A program made the translations under genes and the position numbers. From Microcyclospora pomicola (lineage: Eukaryota; Ascomycota; Dothideomycetes; Capnodiales): a stretch of DNA of 64,000 nt. The DNA lies in the NCBI GenBank assembly GCA_002786065.1, contig NHNY01000006.1:248001-312000 (forward strand), in the 5' to 3' direction. Shown here piece after piece: positions 43,793 to 56,200 of the stretch. Under the pieces are notes generated by a model that saw only the letters and a program-made list of their open reading frames with translations, did not search any database and had not been told where the DNA came from. Positions within the stretch are counted from its first letter, which is position 1. Each line of letters begins with the position of its first letter.

Positions 43793-45932
43793 AAGGAGTG
43801 AGCGAGAGGGCATGTCATCTTGCCTATTTGTATCATCATCTTGTGCAGCGTTTACCAGCATAGCGAATGTGTCGGAGGGGGAACAGGCGCCGAATTGCTT
43901 GTAAGATATATGTATATCAATATTTGTTCGTGCCTCCATGACAGTCACCTTCTCATGCGATAGTTGTCTGGTGTACCAGTGACCATTGTGCAACGAATGC
44001 TAATCAACCATCATCCCTACATCCCGGTCTTGAACTTCTGGCGGCTTCGTCTCAACAGCACACCTTACACTACGTCCGATCACGTTTCGTGCACACCATG
44101 CTCTCATCCACTTCAGTGAGGTTTTGTATTTCTGCACAAAGACAAAACACATAACCTCGCTCTTTTCTCCTACGGCCCGTGACGCTGCTTGATCTTTTAG
44201 CAACTGGGGTGAACTTTTAACCTAGAGAGCTGTACTCTATAGCTCTAACGTTCAAGCAACATGCCGCAAGAAAGGCCTAGGAAACCACTTCACTTGACAT
44301 CACGCACATAAGGTAAGGTACCTAGGCGTTCGACAAGGTACACTCTCGTCTCGTCCTAGCAATCAACAACCCTAACCGGCTCGTCAATGATGATAACGAT
44401 AATTGCGATGTGCAGAGCTCGTAAGGACATTCCGTCGTATCGCTGATCCTAGCTATAAGGTGAGGTAACTACCTAGGTGATCTTCGAGAATGGTTTGGAT
44501 TGTTAGCAGAAGCTCTACTACCTTACCTAGACTTAGGGACAAGGAAGTCGAGCTGGAGTTTACTCATCTGACCAACGAAGTATTTTCCATCTAAGAGATG
44601 ATTGTAAAGCATAGTCTATCTGCCCTGTCGATGTCCAGCTCCAACCTACCTTACCTCCTCCTCTAGGTCTTTAACCCGATGACTCCTACCTAGCATATAT
44701 ATACACGTCCCACGAACGAATCTATCTATAACTTACATATAACTCTCCTACCGTGTGCACCTTGAGATACATCAACTAGCTCAAGTAACCTAGTCGTACT
44801 AGGTAGACTGATTGACTGACTGACTGACTGACTGACTGACTACAGTATAGCATAGTATAGTATACCTACTACAGTACACCTAGAATACTACAGTAGATAA
44901 TGTAGCCCTACCTACATCCCTATACTATATCCCCGTCGCGGCTACGTTACTTAATGCGCCGCCACCACCTCTGCAAGTGATGATGTGAAGACCATAACTC
45001 ACTTACCTCTAGCTTGATAGATACCCAGCGAGGATAAATACGCGACGCGTTGCTCTCCGAGGCTCGAATTCGACTATGGCAGTGGCAGTACAGATGAGGT
45101 ATTCAGTATATCTAGCACGTCTAGGACTTTCCATCAATCAGATCAGACAAATCAGACATGACTCTTCAGCCCGCGTGGAGAGTGTGAGATATCGCTCGCC
45201 CTGACTCCAGTAATTTTTGTGCAGCGATATTGTCGAGCAGCGATCTCTTTGAGCAGTGATCCTTTCACGCAGCGATCCTTTCGAGCGGTCAAAGATGAGC
45301 TGGGGAGGGAGTTGAGTATATTCGTGAGGACTGTAAAGAAAGTGAAGGGGCTGTGCATAGTCTACTAGCCTAAAGGTAGCCTGGAAGATGTCATGACGGA
45401 AGGTACCTTAGACAGCAGTCATGGGACACGATACGATACGACCGAGAGAGGCTTGAGTTGGTGGAGATGAAAATCGAGCCCAAAAGTTCCAACCTGCCGC
45501 TCGTGGACGACTTGCACAAACACAAAGACGAAGGTGGAGGAGAAGAAGAGGTTGCAGGACTGCTAACGCAGCGAACGCAGCGGACCGTTGAGCGACAGCT
45601 CGTCCGTTCGTTCTTCCATGTTGCGCGATGTATATACATGTAGGTACGGGACGGGATGTTGGAGGGTGCTTTCCGGAAGCACATGAGGGCGGTCCTTACT
45701 TGAGTCATCAAGAGGGTAATAAGGAATGCGATGAATATGCCTGTGCTGACTCGAGTCGGACAGAGATCATCGGATCGGTACTGGGGTGGAGCTCTGCTTG
45801 TTGTGCCTTGGAGAGGCTGAGAGGTCTTTTGCCACTCCTTTCCTCATCCCTCTGCGTCATCTTCGTCCTCACTTTCCTCAACGCCTCTTGACCATTCCTC
45901 TTTTATTCTCTTTCGCGCACAAAGTCGCGCAT
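43793..45932. other. Gene-poor stretch rich in CCTAGGTA-type motifs
   Basis: About 2.1 kb after RPO41. From 44300 to 45420 the DNA is AT-richer and packed with ACCTAGG, TACCTTACC, AAGGTACC and CTAGGTAG segments (for example 44311-44326, 44463-44479, 44518-44530, 44643-44655, 44683-44694, 44785-44806, 44909-44918, 45398-45413), plus a TGAC microsatellite and TAGTATAG repeats near 44845-44865. A minus-strand stretch ending at 44000 looks mildly coding (KYKTSLKWMRAWCARN) but no gene can be built. Confidence 0.5.
44813..44840. repeat. TGAC microsatellite
   Basis: Seven perfect tandem copies of TGAC, followed by TAG/TATAG-rich DNA. Confidence 0.95.
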
Positions 45933-46261
45933 ATGTCCCTTGGACAGCCCTTCTACTATAACGCCAAGTTTTCGTTCGCCCCGAGTATAAACCGAGATCC
46001 GACATGGTAAGTGACCGGAAAAGTACCATAGAGGAATGCACTAGGACCTCGAGCCCTTTCAAGCAAAACATCCACCAGATGGGTATACGACACCGACACT
46101 CCCCTGGCCTGACCCTGAGGGAGAGAAAAAGTGACCTCGCCAATGTTCGCCAGGCCGTCGCAACGATCAAAACAGCAGATGGTGGTATCATGAAAAAAAG
46201 ACAAGAGCCGAAACAGGAATCCGAATGCGAGATGCGATGCGCAGAAGCAATAACCAGATGA
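45933..46261 (+). CDS. Possible small two-exon gene (71 aa)
   Basis: Exon 1 45933-46006 starts MSLGQPFYYNAKFSFAPS and ends at a strong GTAAGT donor. With a GACCCTGAG acceptor at 46119 the frame continues ERKSDLANVRQAVATIKTAD and stops at 46261. The first exon has good protein character; the acceptor follows the CTGAC branch very closely and is doubtful. Function unknown. It converges on the zinc-module gene that ends at 46325. Confidence 0.3.
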
Positions 46262-46324
46262 TGCCGTGTGGTGCGCCAGACTGGTCGTGTGATTTCTTCC
46301 AATTCATGAATTTTGAAACCAATG

Positions 46325-47722
46325 TCATCCGACAGCAGTGGTTTCGCGATGAGCGCGATCATGCGCGGCAAGTCGATGAGCTACAGACGCCACGGCAGCA
46401 AGATCCGGCGTGGGAGGTTTCAACGAGCTGTGTTCGAGGTCAGCATAAACAGGACTTGATAGTTCGTAATACGGCTGGGGGAAGAGGAAGACATACGGAG
46501 ATCGATGACACGATCTACATCGCGCGTGGCCACAATTCGTACAAACATTGCGCTCGGTGAACACGCTGTCACACTGCTCGCAGGTGTAGCGGACACGTAA
46601 TCGTGGCTTCTTGTAGACACGCTGCACGACGGCAGGCTGTACAAGCGCGGGCTTCTCATCCCCTGGCGAGCCGTGGGGCCACTTGTCGGGCTTGGGGGGC
46701 CATCGCGGACAGTCGACGCATCGGTCGTGGCCACAGTTCGCACAGTCTGTCCGGTTCGCGGGAATGAATGGTGTTTCGCAGTGGTGGCATAAGCGCCGTA
46801 TGATCTGGACTGCCGGCCGCAGCAGGAGTTCCTCATTTGTCCGAGGTCGCGCATGCATAGCTAGTCGCTGTCGGTGTTGCGCCAAGAAGAGTTCTGCTGC
46901 ATCATCATCCGCTGCGTCGTCCTCGTGCAGTCCGTCGGGTGTCAGACTCGAGGACATGCTTGCAGAATTCCTGCTGTTTGCCACTCTATCAACAGAGCCC
47001 CTTTCTGTGATGTCCGCCGTCAGAGCATCTGCGAAGTATCCTGTATCGGCTGCTTGAACTGGTCCATCCACAGGTCTCGTCGTCTGCCCCGTCTCCCCCG
47101 TCTTGTTTCCTCTCTGCAGCTCTTTTGCAGCCGCCAACAACTGCGAGACGCGTGCGGCCGGCGCCTTTGGACATTCGTCGCATCGCACATGCCTACACTG
47201 CTCACATATCCTGCCACGCCCAAACACCGTCCTACACTCATGACAGCTCCAATGCATCTTGACACGAACGGGCTTCTCCACTCGCCTCATCTTCTGCGGT
47301 CCGTCCGTTGGCCATCGTCGAAGGGGTTGATATGATAGGTTGTAACTCGAAAACAACAAGCGCATCTTCTCTTCACTCAATCCCGCCCGTGATGACATGG
47401 AGGGTAGTAGTTCCTCATCGGTATCCGTGGTGTTGCTGGCGGTCTCTTCGCCATCGTCCACGACGAGTGTCGTGATGAAGGACAGATCCGTCATGTCTGG
47501 GATCATGGTGTCCTGCTCTGATCCCGGCAGCGTGGTAGATGTCGCATCATCCCCTCGTGCAAGCCTTCTGTCCCGTGATTGTGGGTCGTTGGTCCAGGGT
47601 GGTGTGCGTATTTCCAGGCTCCGGTCGATGCGATGGGTCCCGCAACTACTGCCAGCCTGCTCTCCATCTGTCCCGGGCGGATTCTCCAGTATTGGGGAAG
47701 CGTCTGACAGTGCAACACACAT
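46325..47722 (-). CDS. Protein with three cysteine/histidine zinc modules
   Basis: Intronless, 465 aa, starting at an ATG at 47722. Function unknown. Three similar zinc-binding modules stand out: residues 160-184 (CHECRTVFGRGRICEQCRH..CDEC), 312-338 (CHHCETPFIPANRTDCANC then GHDRCVDC) and 381-406 (CEQCDSVFTERNVCTNCGHA then RCRSC). Each follows C-x2-C-x(9-11)-C-x2-C-x-H-x2-C-x2-C, so seven potential zinc ligands per module, like a double zinc ribbon or a compact RING variant. The linkers are disordered, with an acidic HEDDAADDDAAEL stretch before module 2. The first 155 residues are Ser/Thr/Asp-rich. No membrane segment or other domain. I would guess a nuclear or ubiquitin-related scaffold, but nothing in the sequence decides it. 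Confidence 0.75.
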   Translation of the reverse strand: MCVALSDASPILENPPGTDGEQAGSSCGTHRIDRSLEIRTPPWTNDPQSRDRRLARGDDATSTTLPGSEQDTMIPDMTDLSFITTLVVDDGEETASNTTDTDEELLPSMSSRAGLSEEKMRLLFSSYNLSYQPLRRWPTDGPQKMRRVEKPVRVKMHWSCHECRTVFGRGRICEQCRHVRCDECPKAPAARVSQLLAAAKELQRGNKTGETGQTTRPVDGPVQAADTGYFADALTADITERGSVDRVANSRNSASMSSSLTPDGLHEDDAADDDAAELFLAQHRQRLAMHARPRTNEELLLRPAVQIIRRLCHHCETPFIPANRTDCANCGHDRCVDCPRWPPKPDKWPHGSPGDEKPALVQPAVVQRVYKKPRLRVRYTCEQCDSVFTERNVCTNCGHARCRSCHRSPYVFLFPQPYYELSSPVYADLEHSSLKPPTPDLAAVASVAHRLAAHDRAHRETTAVG

Positions 47723-50700
47723 CTTGATACGAGTCGGGCGAAGGATGGGTCGGGTCCGGTAATGTGATATGATATCGGTTGTCGAGTATAGATCCCTCCT
47801 TCGTCACCCAATCTACTCCAGTCTCCCGCCCAGCTCGTGCAGACAATCTCTCCGCGCGGGCCCGCCGTCCACCTCTCGATCCCTTCCGTCGTTTGCGGGC
47901 CTAATGGCCCAGGCGCGAGGTGATGGAGCTTCAGCACCGGGTGGATGGGTAGGATCCGGTAGAGTGGTAGCCAGGGCAGCGATACACCCACGGGTCTACC
48001 GCGAGCATGTCACACAAGACCAGCGCGAAGATGCGGCGAAGGGCGTCAGGGTGACACAGATTGGTGCCAGGTGCCAGGTGCCAGATGCCATCCGGTAGAT
48101 TGGAGAGAGGATAGCGAGAGCGCAAAGGGTGTGGTGGCGCTGTGAGGTAGCTGGTGAGGCCAGACATGGCCAGCCCAAGGTAGGTGTGCCGTCCGACGTG
48201 CCGTCTAGCCATGCGCCTACGGGGAGAAAGCAGAGAGCGCACAGTAGTCGACCCCCACCCAGCACCCGAGCACCAGACAGCAGGAAAATCATCGAAACTC
48301 TAACCCGCAGCGCCGGCAGATTGAGTTTGGATGCTACAGCTAGATCCGCCTCTAACCCTGCGACTACCGTTGCTGGACGCCTCCAATCGTCGACGTCGCC
48401 GCTGGGGACCAGTTCTCCGCCTGGGCATGGGGAGTTTGGAACGCCGCCATTAGATTACTGTATATGAATTCGAATTCCTGTTCTGAGCATGATTGTGATG
48501 CCCATACCATATACGACAGCGGTGACAACTGGAGACCGGCGACGACATGGCTCCTCGAGTCAGACATTCCTACGCGATCTTCCTAGGACAGAACATGAAA
48601 AACACAGGGCCCGTCATGATGAGATGCCCATGACTCGCGGGTCGGCCATCACATCCTCCGTCACATCTGAATCGCGATCGAGCATCTCACTACGCTCGAT
48701 AGACTGGAAGCTTGTCTCGGCAAACCCGTTCAAGTGCCAGGATACTGACAACTACTGCAGACGGCCATTGAGCGTCGACTCTGATCAGTAATCGACCACC
48801 CACCCATCCCACACAGCTCCGCTCTACAGAAAACTGTAGCATTCCGATGGTCGACAGAACACGGGTGGGAATGCGCGGATGGCCATCTTCTTCCATTGCA
48901 TATGCATACGCCGGAGCCCTGTAGCGTGCCCAGCAGCATACAAACCCGCCAGCTCGTCTACGCGACCTGCAGGACACATCCTGCAGCGCGAACCCCAGCA
49001 CCTCCCCGGTGGTGCATCCAGCGATTCGACGTTGTGACGGTGAGGCACAATTGACACCGCCCCAGGAGCCGAATCCGAACCGTTGATCATCCCTGTCCAA
49101 CGCCGCCGCCGCCCACAGCGTTCCAGCACCGCACGCCCCTACGTCAGTGACCTTCTCACACGCCCCGTGCGCGCATCCTGGCCCGAGTCCGCGTTCCGGC
49201 TCCTGGCTCGCCTACCTGCATGAGCATGGGGATCATTCCCTCCATCTCCGAGCCACCGCGTCGGTGTGATCGAATCGCCGGCGATGGATTGGCGACCATG
49301 TGTGATGAGAAGTGGACGGTGCGTATGTGTCTTAGATGCACGTTCTAGCATAGCGGAGGTCAGGCTCGCAGCGCCTCACATTTCAATAGTGCATCCATAT
49401 CGTGATGAGTTCGTCGACGTGAAACATTATTCCATTGTGAAGAGAATGGATGTCGCTGCAGTATGTACCCGCAACACCTTATTGGAAGGAGTACGCGGCG
49501 CTACGGCCTGCCTGTGCTTGAATGGAGCAGCTCGTACAATACTTCCAAGTGGTTACAGTATCGGACTTGATACAGCACAATCATACGCGAGGCAGCAACC
49601 ATGCACGGAGATGGCGTCTAGCGACATGAAATCATAGTATGTGAAGACCGTCTCGTGCTCATCAGCCTCATATCCAGGACTCGCGTCTTATATTGTTGCC
49701 CGGTCACTAATAATCCACACCGTTCATGTATGTGGAAAGTCTGTCCCTTGCTCAGACCTCGTGGCAAGCATGCCGCTTCATCACACGTGTATGAGATTGC
49801 GGCCTGTTCAGGCATCGCCAGCCACGCATATGTAGCTTCGCGGATGAACGAGCCAAAGAAGCAACAGAAATCCACGAAAGAAGCTCTCCGCAACATCTGT
49901 TTGGCGTTTCCACCCCGCACCATCAGCACCATTCCAGCCCAACCGGACAAGCCCCCAGCGGCCACTATCAGCTTCCGGCAGCTCTGCTCCCAACCTTTTT
50001 CGAGCGGACGAATGCTCGTGCAGTAGTATGTACATAGCACGACCCGCACCAAGAAGCTTTACTGCATTGGCGGCTAGCGAGACGTCTGTTAGTGGGCAAG
50101 CGGGCGATCTTTTGCGCAAAACACCTGTTCCCACGGAACGATGAAACCTATCCGGACAGATCGATTCCACACCCGCGCGACCACTCCCTATACTACTGTA
50201 CCTTCGTTATCTACTTATAGCATGCGTTGCGACCGGACGGCTCGTGAGGATGATGATGCTGATGAATCATGAGGCTGACAGCGTGTCCGTGGAGCCGCGC
50301 GCGCTGTGCGACGGAGACGAGGCCGTAGCGTGACGTTGACACGGCATGGGGGGAAAGCATGTCACTTTACTGTACGGAGCCTCATGTTTCACGGCAAGTA
50401 GATGTCTCGTCGTGCTGGAGCTAGACTGCTTGCGTACCTTTGCTCCGAGTGCACCTGTATGTTAAGCGATGAGTGTGATGAAGCGGTTGGGCTGGTCCAA
50501 CTCCTGGATAGGCAGGCTGTAGTGATGGTGGATGAGGACGCGGAGAGAGAAAGGCGGTCAGGGGAAAGGGGGCGACGACAGAGGGAGTGTGCGGAGGTGC
50601 ACTGCTGGTTACAACTACTGCTCGTATACTTCATCTTATTAGGTGTGTTCATGATGAAGTTCAGCTCGATGATGGACCTTATCCTGCCTTACATATGCAT

Positions 50701-50807
50701 AGATCAAGAAATTATCGAGAGCTTCGGTAGGGCGTGGAATGGTATTGAAACACGGGCACGCATTCAGTCAACCCATAAGGAGTCGCTGTCAACTTACAGT
50801 ACCTACC
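47723..50807. other. Long stretch without a confident gene
   Basis: 3.1 kb. The first part should contain the promoter of the zinc-module gene. Four near-perfect GGTGCCA repeats lie at 48063-48090. Open frames of 100-150 codons occur on both strands (for example plus 49655-50026, minus 49618-50052, plus 50402-50860), but they overlap each other and none shows a domain, so I call none. Hidden short exons, as found in the next gene, are possible. Confidence 0.4.
48063..48090. repeat. Short GGTGCCA tandem repeat
   Basis: Three exact GGTGCCA copies followed by one GATGCCA variant. Confidence 0.85.
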
Positions 50808-51870
50808 TTAGGCTACAGTCACTTCAACCGACCATCTCCATTGTATGCCACTCCCTCTAACCAGCCGCAGCATTTGCTGCACATAGAGTACACATCGTGG
50901 CATGAACCTCCATCTCGTCGTCCCCTCGCTTTGTGCCTTCTCAACGCCCCCTGGGATTCTCGCGCTATCGGTTGCTATAGTGCGCATTTTCCAGTCGCTG
51001 TATGTGACTGTACCGTAAGGTATCGTTACATTATGGCGTGAAGTTGTACATGCAGTTTACATGACCTTACCTGCTACATGTGGGATATGTGCTATGCCAT
51101 CCTGTCCCGACATCCTCCAGTGCGTCGATGTAGGCGCCTGAAGCTCGGACGGTAAGGTCGTTTCGTACGCATCAGTGTAGGATGGACTGAGATTGAAGAA
51201 GTGTTCATTCGTATACGATATAGAGTCATACTCCACGTAAAGTGACTTGTCAAGGAACTGATCGAAAACTGCTGAACTCGGTCTGGAGCATGAGCATATC
51301 CTCTCTCAACTGCACCTGACGATCCTTGAGATCGACATGTAGTGTGCAGAAGACTAAGGTACAGATGTATGTTGCTTTCTTACCTATGGACCTGGCGAAC
51401 GTCTTCACCTGGTTCTGAGACTTGCTTTGAACGATGCGGATATCACAGCGTTACGATAGAATGTCCGACGTGTTGGACGATTGGGGCGACGAAGGTAAAT
51501 CTACCGCTACATATTTAAGATCCAGGATGGTCGAGATCTTTGCCACAGATTTGAGGATCTCTAAAGCTAAAAGGTAGCACACCTTCCTGCCAGTGCGAGA
51601 GATCAGGATGCAATACTTTTGAGTTTCTGAATGTAGTGTCACTGTCATTGTATGGTCGACACAGCTCTGAAGTTGAGTCTTTGCTTTCAGGGACGCCGTG
51701 ATTGGATCAAAACGAGTTATGGAGTTGTGATCTGAGAAGCCTACTTGTGGTCCGGGATCAGATCGACCGAAACTCAGGTATCCGGCATCATTCTTGAAAT
51801 GGCGAGTTCTGACAGACTGCGCTTCCGTGGACTGATGGATGGATAGATCCTCACCCGACCCTTGTGACAT
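50808..51870 (-). CDS. Hypothetical four-exon gene (265 aa)
   Basis: I do not recognise the product, but a spliced model is coherent in phase throughout: exon 1 51870-51505, exon 2 51414-51384, exon 3 51271-51071, exon 4 51007-50808. Introns are 90 (GTAGAT..TCTCAG), 112 (GTAAGA..TTCAG) and 63 bp (GTAAGG..TACAG); the sum is 798 nt. Exon 1 starts MSQGSGEDLSIHQSTEAQSV and contains a helical segment KVCYLLALEILKSVAKIS. Exon 3 reads VFDQFLDKSLYVEYDSISYT, exon 4 VTYSDWKMRTIATDSARIPG. The region of intron 2 is itself open in the exon 1 frame (DLKDRQVQLREDMLMLQTEF, coil-like), so a retained intron or a frameshift in a decaying gene cannot be excluded. No signal peptide or known domain. Confidence 0.45.
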
Positions 51871-53235
51871 ACATTACCCCGAAATAGTGTCACGCATTAG
51901 CAAGCTCTCATGTGCCACATGAAATCGGTCCTCTCACGGCACTATAGCAAGACTTTCACAGCTTCATGGTTGATCAGCGACTAGATAATAAAGCACTTCG
52001 GTAGGAAGGGTTATGGACTCGGACAGAGACCGGACGGCTTCTTTTCATGTTCCAGCATAGGAATTGCTTGCGAACAGAATCCGAACAGCTCCAGCCTTCC
52101 CCTCTGCATGGCGTGGGAGAGTTGATCTGTTGCGAAGGTGTAGCTAACTACCTCTACACATGATGTATCAGCCTCCGCCAGTAACCCTTCCCCACGCGTT
52201 CCTCGTCATTGGACTCGAAATTACGACCGGCTTTCTGATGCCTTTACTGCTACACTCCACCCTTTGATCACTGCTGTCGTGAGTTGGTGTTTCGAAGGAC
52301 TTTGTATGTTATTCATCAATGCTTGTGCTCCGAGTCGCCAAGGTGTGGGTTCAATACCTGGGTCGACAGACAGGACTATTGACCATGGATCGAAAAGCTA
52401 TTGTGAGATGTCATTATCCTGCTAGATCATACGGCTCGCACTTCAACAATAATGCCACGCAGACAGGGAGTCTGTAGATCGATCTACTCCAGGAACGTAT
52501 CTGCGGATCTTCCAACCACGTGTGTCATGCCACGTTGTTTTGGGCACCACGACATGCAGCGACTGAGGGGTCCGTGAACATGTGACAACCGCAAAAGCAA
52601 AGAAAGTCTCTACGACATGTCTTGATATCCCGAGAGACGGGCGGAGAATCTTGACTTTCTGTTCTTTTGCGATCACCCAACGTGCGAGTGCTGCATGTTC
52701 TACACAGTCCTATCTCCCCTTGCATGCGCAGAGGTGACGACTACCACCTACACGCGAGCTGGCGCCCGCCTTATCTCTTATCCAGCCAAAGCGAATCCTG
52801 CCGCCCCTACCAATGGGAGACATCATATTCAGCACGCTCGAACATCAACCAACTTCAAATTATTCCACCATGGCTCGCACCATCACCACCCTCACAGCCA
52901 TGACGAGAGCCTTGCATCTGTCGTTGACCGCAACACCGCCCCCTCCTCATTACGACGTTGCCCAGCCGGCACTGGACACATGATCGACCCCCTACCGCGC
53001 ATTAGCATTCACCACCTGCCTTCTGACCTCGAGCTTGGCTTGGCTCGGATTTGCACGGCTGCTCGGGGCGTCACTGGCTGATGGTCGTGTGCTTGATGCA
53101 TGTCTACCTTATTTAGCTGTTTAATAGCCTACGACCCTGCGCTCCGCCTGTTCGCTCTTCGTTCGCGTTCATCTGCCTGTTGAGGTCTTCTCCGTTCAAC
53201 AGCGTGGAGATTGACGCACAACAACACGAACCACC
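51871..53235. promoter_or_regulatory. Intergenic region upstream of PHO81
   Basis: 1.36 kb between two divergent starts. The 350 bp before the PHO81 start contain CT-rich leader-like sequence. One open frame (52695-53081) has a His/Ser/Pro-rich, low-information translation and is probably not a gene. I did not find a clear CACGTG PHO4/NUC-1-type site by eye. Confidence 0.35.
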
Positions 53236-56200
53236 ATGAAATTCGGTAAGCTTAGACCCCCTCGAAATCTTGCTGGGTCCACCAATGCTTACTCTCGTCC
53301 AGGTCAGAACCTTCCCAGAAATCAAGTCCCAGAATGGGCCTCGGCGTACATCGACTACAAGCGTCTGAAGAAGCTCATCAAGGCTGCTGAGCAGGCTGTC
53401 GAACAGAAAGAGGATCCCGACCTAGCAGGTATGGTACAACCCGGGCCCGGTGCCGGGATGGCCACCTAACGCATATTGCAGGCTTCTCCTTCACCCTTGA
53501 CCGCCAGGTTGAAAACGTCGATACCTTCTACAACCGCAAGTATGCCGAGTTCTCCCGCCGACTCCGACTCATGTATGACCGCTATGGCATGGTCTCGAAG
53601 ATGCATGATGGGATGGACAAGGATGAGATGGAGGATCTGATGGGCACGTTGCTGGAGCTCCGGGGTCAATACCGCAACTTGCAATGGTACGGCGAGGTCA
53701 ATCGTCGAGGGTTCGTCAAGATCACGAAGAAGTTGGACAAGAAGATACCCTCTTCATCCGCCCAGAATCGATATCTGGCGACAAAAGTCGACCCGAAATC
53801 GTTCGCGACCAACAACAAATTGACGATGGACATGCGAGCCATCAATGACTGGCTTTCGAGCTTGGGAGATGTCAAGGTCGTGGACGACGCCAGCTCAATC
53901 GCTTCCGGGAGTTCCGGATCACTACATCGGATGACCTCGAGATCTGCACTGAAGATTCCCGCTGCAACTATCGAAGCCCTGGACCTTGCTGTGCGGGAAG
54001 ATGACACGACTAAGATGTTCAACCTCTTAACGTCAGGAAGTCCGTATGCAATCACCGATGCTCAACGGCACATGCTACTGCTGGACGTACTTCAGCGAGC
54101 CATTCCAGCTAAGGCGACGAATTGCATTGCCGCCATCTTGCAGAAAAGTCCTTCCCTCGACCATGATAACGAAATGAACAAACGAAATTGCCTTCACAAA
54201 CTCGTCATCACCATAGGTCGCACACGAGCAATGGAGCTTGCTGCTGTCCCGGGTGCTGAGATCGCAGCAACCCGAGCAGGAACATTTATCAATGCTGCAC
54301 AACCGCCAATTCGTGCACCAAGCGAGTTCAAGGTCGAGGAAAGGGATCCTGATAGTGCTGTTGGGAAAAACGAGCAAGTTGAGAAGATATTGACTTTTAT
54401 TCTCGATCATATGACCACCGAACAGCGGCCTGCGATAGTCACAAAGGATGTCTATGGACGCATGCCGCTGCACTATGCTGCCCAATACGGGCTTGTCGAA
54501 GTCAGTGAGACTTTGATGCAATACGTGCAGACATGGCAGCTTTTGGACGTTTCCGAGGGCATCGATGGTCCAGCATGGCACGATCTTGAAGGTTATGCTC
54601 CACTCCATCTAGCCGTCATCGGTGGGCATTACCGGACGACCAAAGCACTGCTACATCAGAATGGATCCCCGCAATACACTGGAGCACGACTGAACCACTC
54701 GGATGTTGAGAAGAACGGTGCTGCACTAGCCTTGGCGGTGAAGTACGACTATCACAAGATCGTCAAGCTTTTGGTTGATGCTGGTGTCGATATCAACTTC
54801 CAAGACGCGGCAGGCGAGACAGCACTTCACGTGGCCGCTAGGTTCGGTCTCGAGGACTGCGCTCGGATTTTGCTGGCCACATCTGGCACATTCGGCGTCA
54901 ACGTGGAACTTGCCGAGAAAACGTACGGCTGGACGCCGCTGTTCATTGCTTGCGTTGATGGTCACATCAACATCGTCGACCTTCTCATTGCTAAAGGAGC
55001 ACACATCTCAAATAAGGACTTCTCTGGATGGACTCCGCAAGAGCACGCTGCTTTGAGAGGCCATCTAGATGTTGCGAGACGGCTCGCCGCTTTGACTCCA
55101 CCTCCCAGCCTCCACTCCAGTCCAGAAATTGCGGCTCAGATATCACTCTCAGCTCCCAACGCTTCATCACTAGGTGACAGACGATCAAACGATGCGTCCA
55201 AACAGTCGTCGAATGGTACTGTCAAGCTATCAGAGCCTGTCAAGACGTTCGGCCATCGATATTTGACCGATGAATCGATGGTGTTGGTCAGTCTGGGAAC
55301 CATGGACAATCGCAAGGAGCTCGAGTCTGTTATTCTCGAAACGATCGCGCTGACCGATGCACATGCGACACAGCTTGATACCGCCTTATCTATCGTAATT
55401 TCTGCCAGGGGAGCCGTAGGTGAACCAACCGTCATTGATCTGCCGGTCCGCGAGAACATCAGCACTTCTCCGATAAGCTTCACCACCAAGGATCCTGCGA
55501 AGGTGAAAATCTTGTTTGATCTCGTTCCGACTTATGCTGGAACAACGGACAAGGTCATTGGTAGAGCAGTTGCTTTGCTTTCAAGCATCAAACCGTCCAT
55601 CGGTTCGCAGAGAATGAATTTGCAAGGCGACCTCAGTGTGCCACTGGTCGCTGGGGCCACCCTGGACGTTATTGGATCGGTCAACTTCAACTTTCTGATC
55701 ATCACCCCTTTCTCACACCCTCAGTTGACAGTCTCCGAGGAGCGGACTTACTGGAAAAAGTCCTCGACAATGGTCATTGGTCATCGTGGATTGGGAAAGA
55801 ATATCGCGACCAAGACATCGTTGCAGCTCGGCGAGAACACGATGGAGTCTTTCGTCCAGGCAGCCAGTCTGGGGGCTTCATATGTGGAGTTTGATGTGCA
55901 GATGACGAAGGACCATGTACCTGTGATCTATCACGATTTCTTGGTCAGTGAGACTGGTGTTGACGTACCAGTCCATACCCTCACCCTCGAACAATTCCTA
56001 GCTCTCAGCGATCCAGCACCAAAGTCTGGCAGAGGAACGCCAGTCGACGGATCGGAGAACTCGGCGAAGAATCGTCCTGCGCGCTCCTACTCACTTGGTG
56101 CTTCACAGGAAGACAGACGGCCTGACATGAAGGAGCGCATGCGACACACTCGTGACTTCAAGAAGAAAGGCTTCAAGGGTAATAGTCGAGGCGACTCGAT

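Noticed and set aside
52695-53081. 128-codon frame upstream of PHO81
   Set aside because: Low-information His/Ser/Thr/Pro translation in a probable promoter and leader region.
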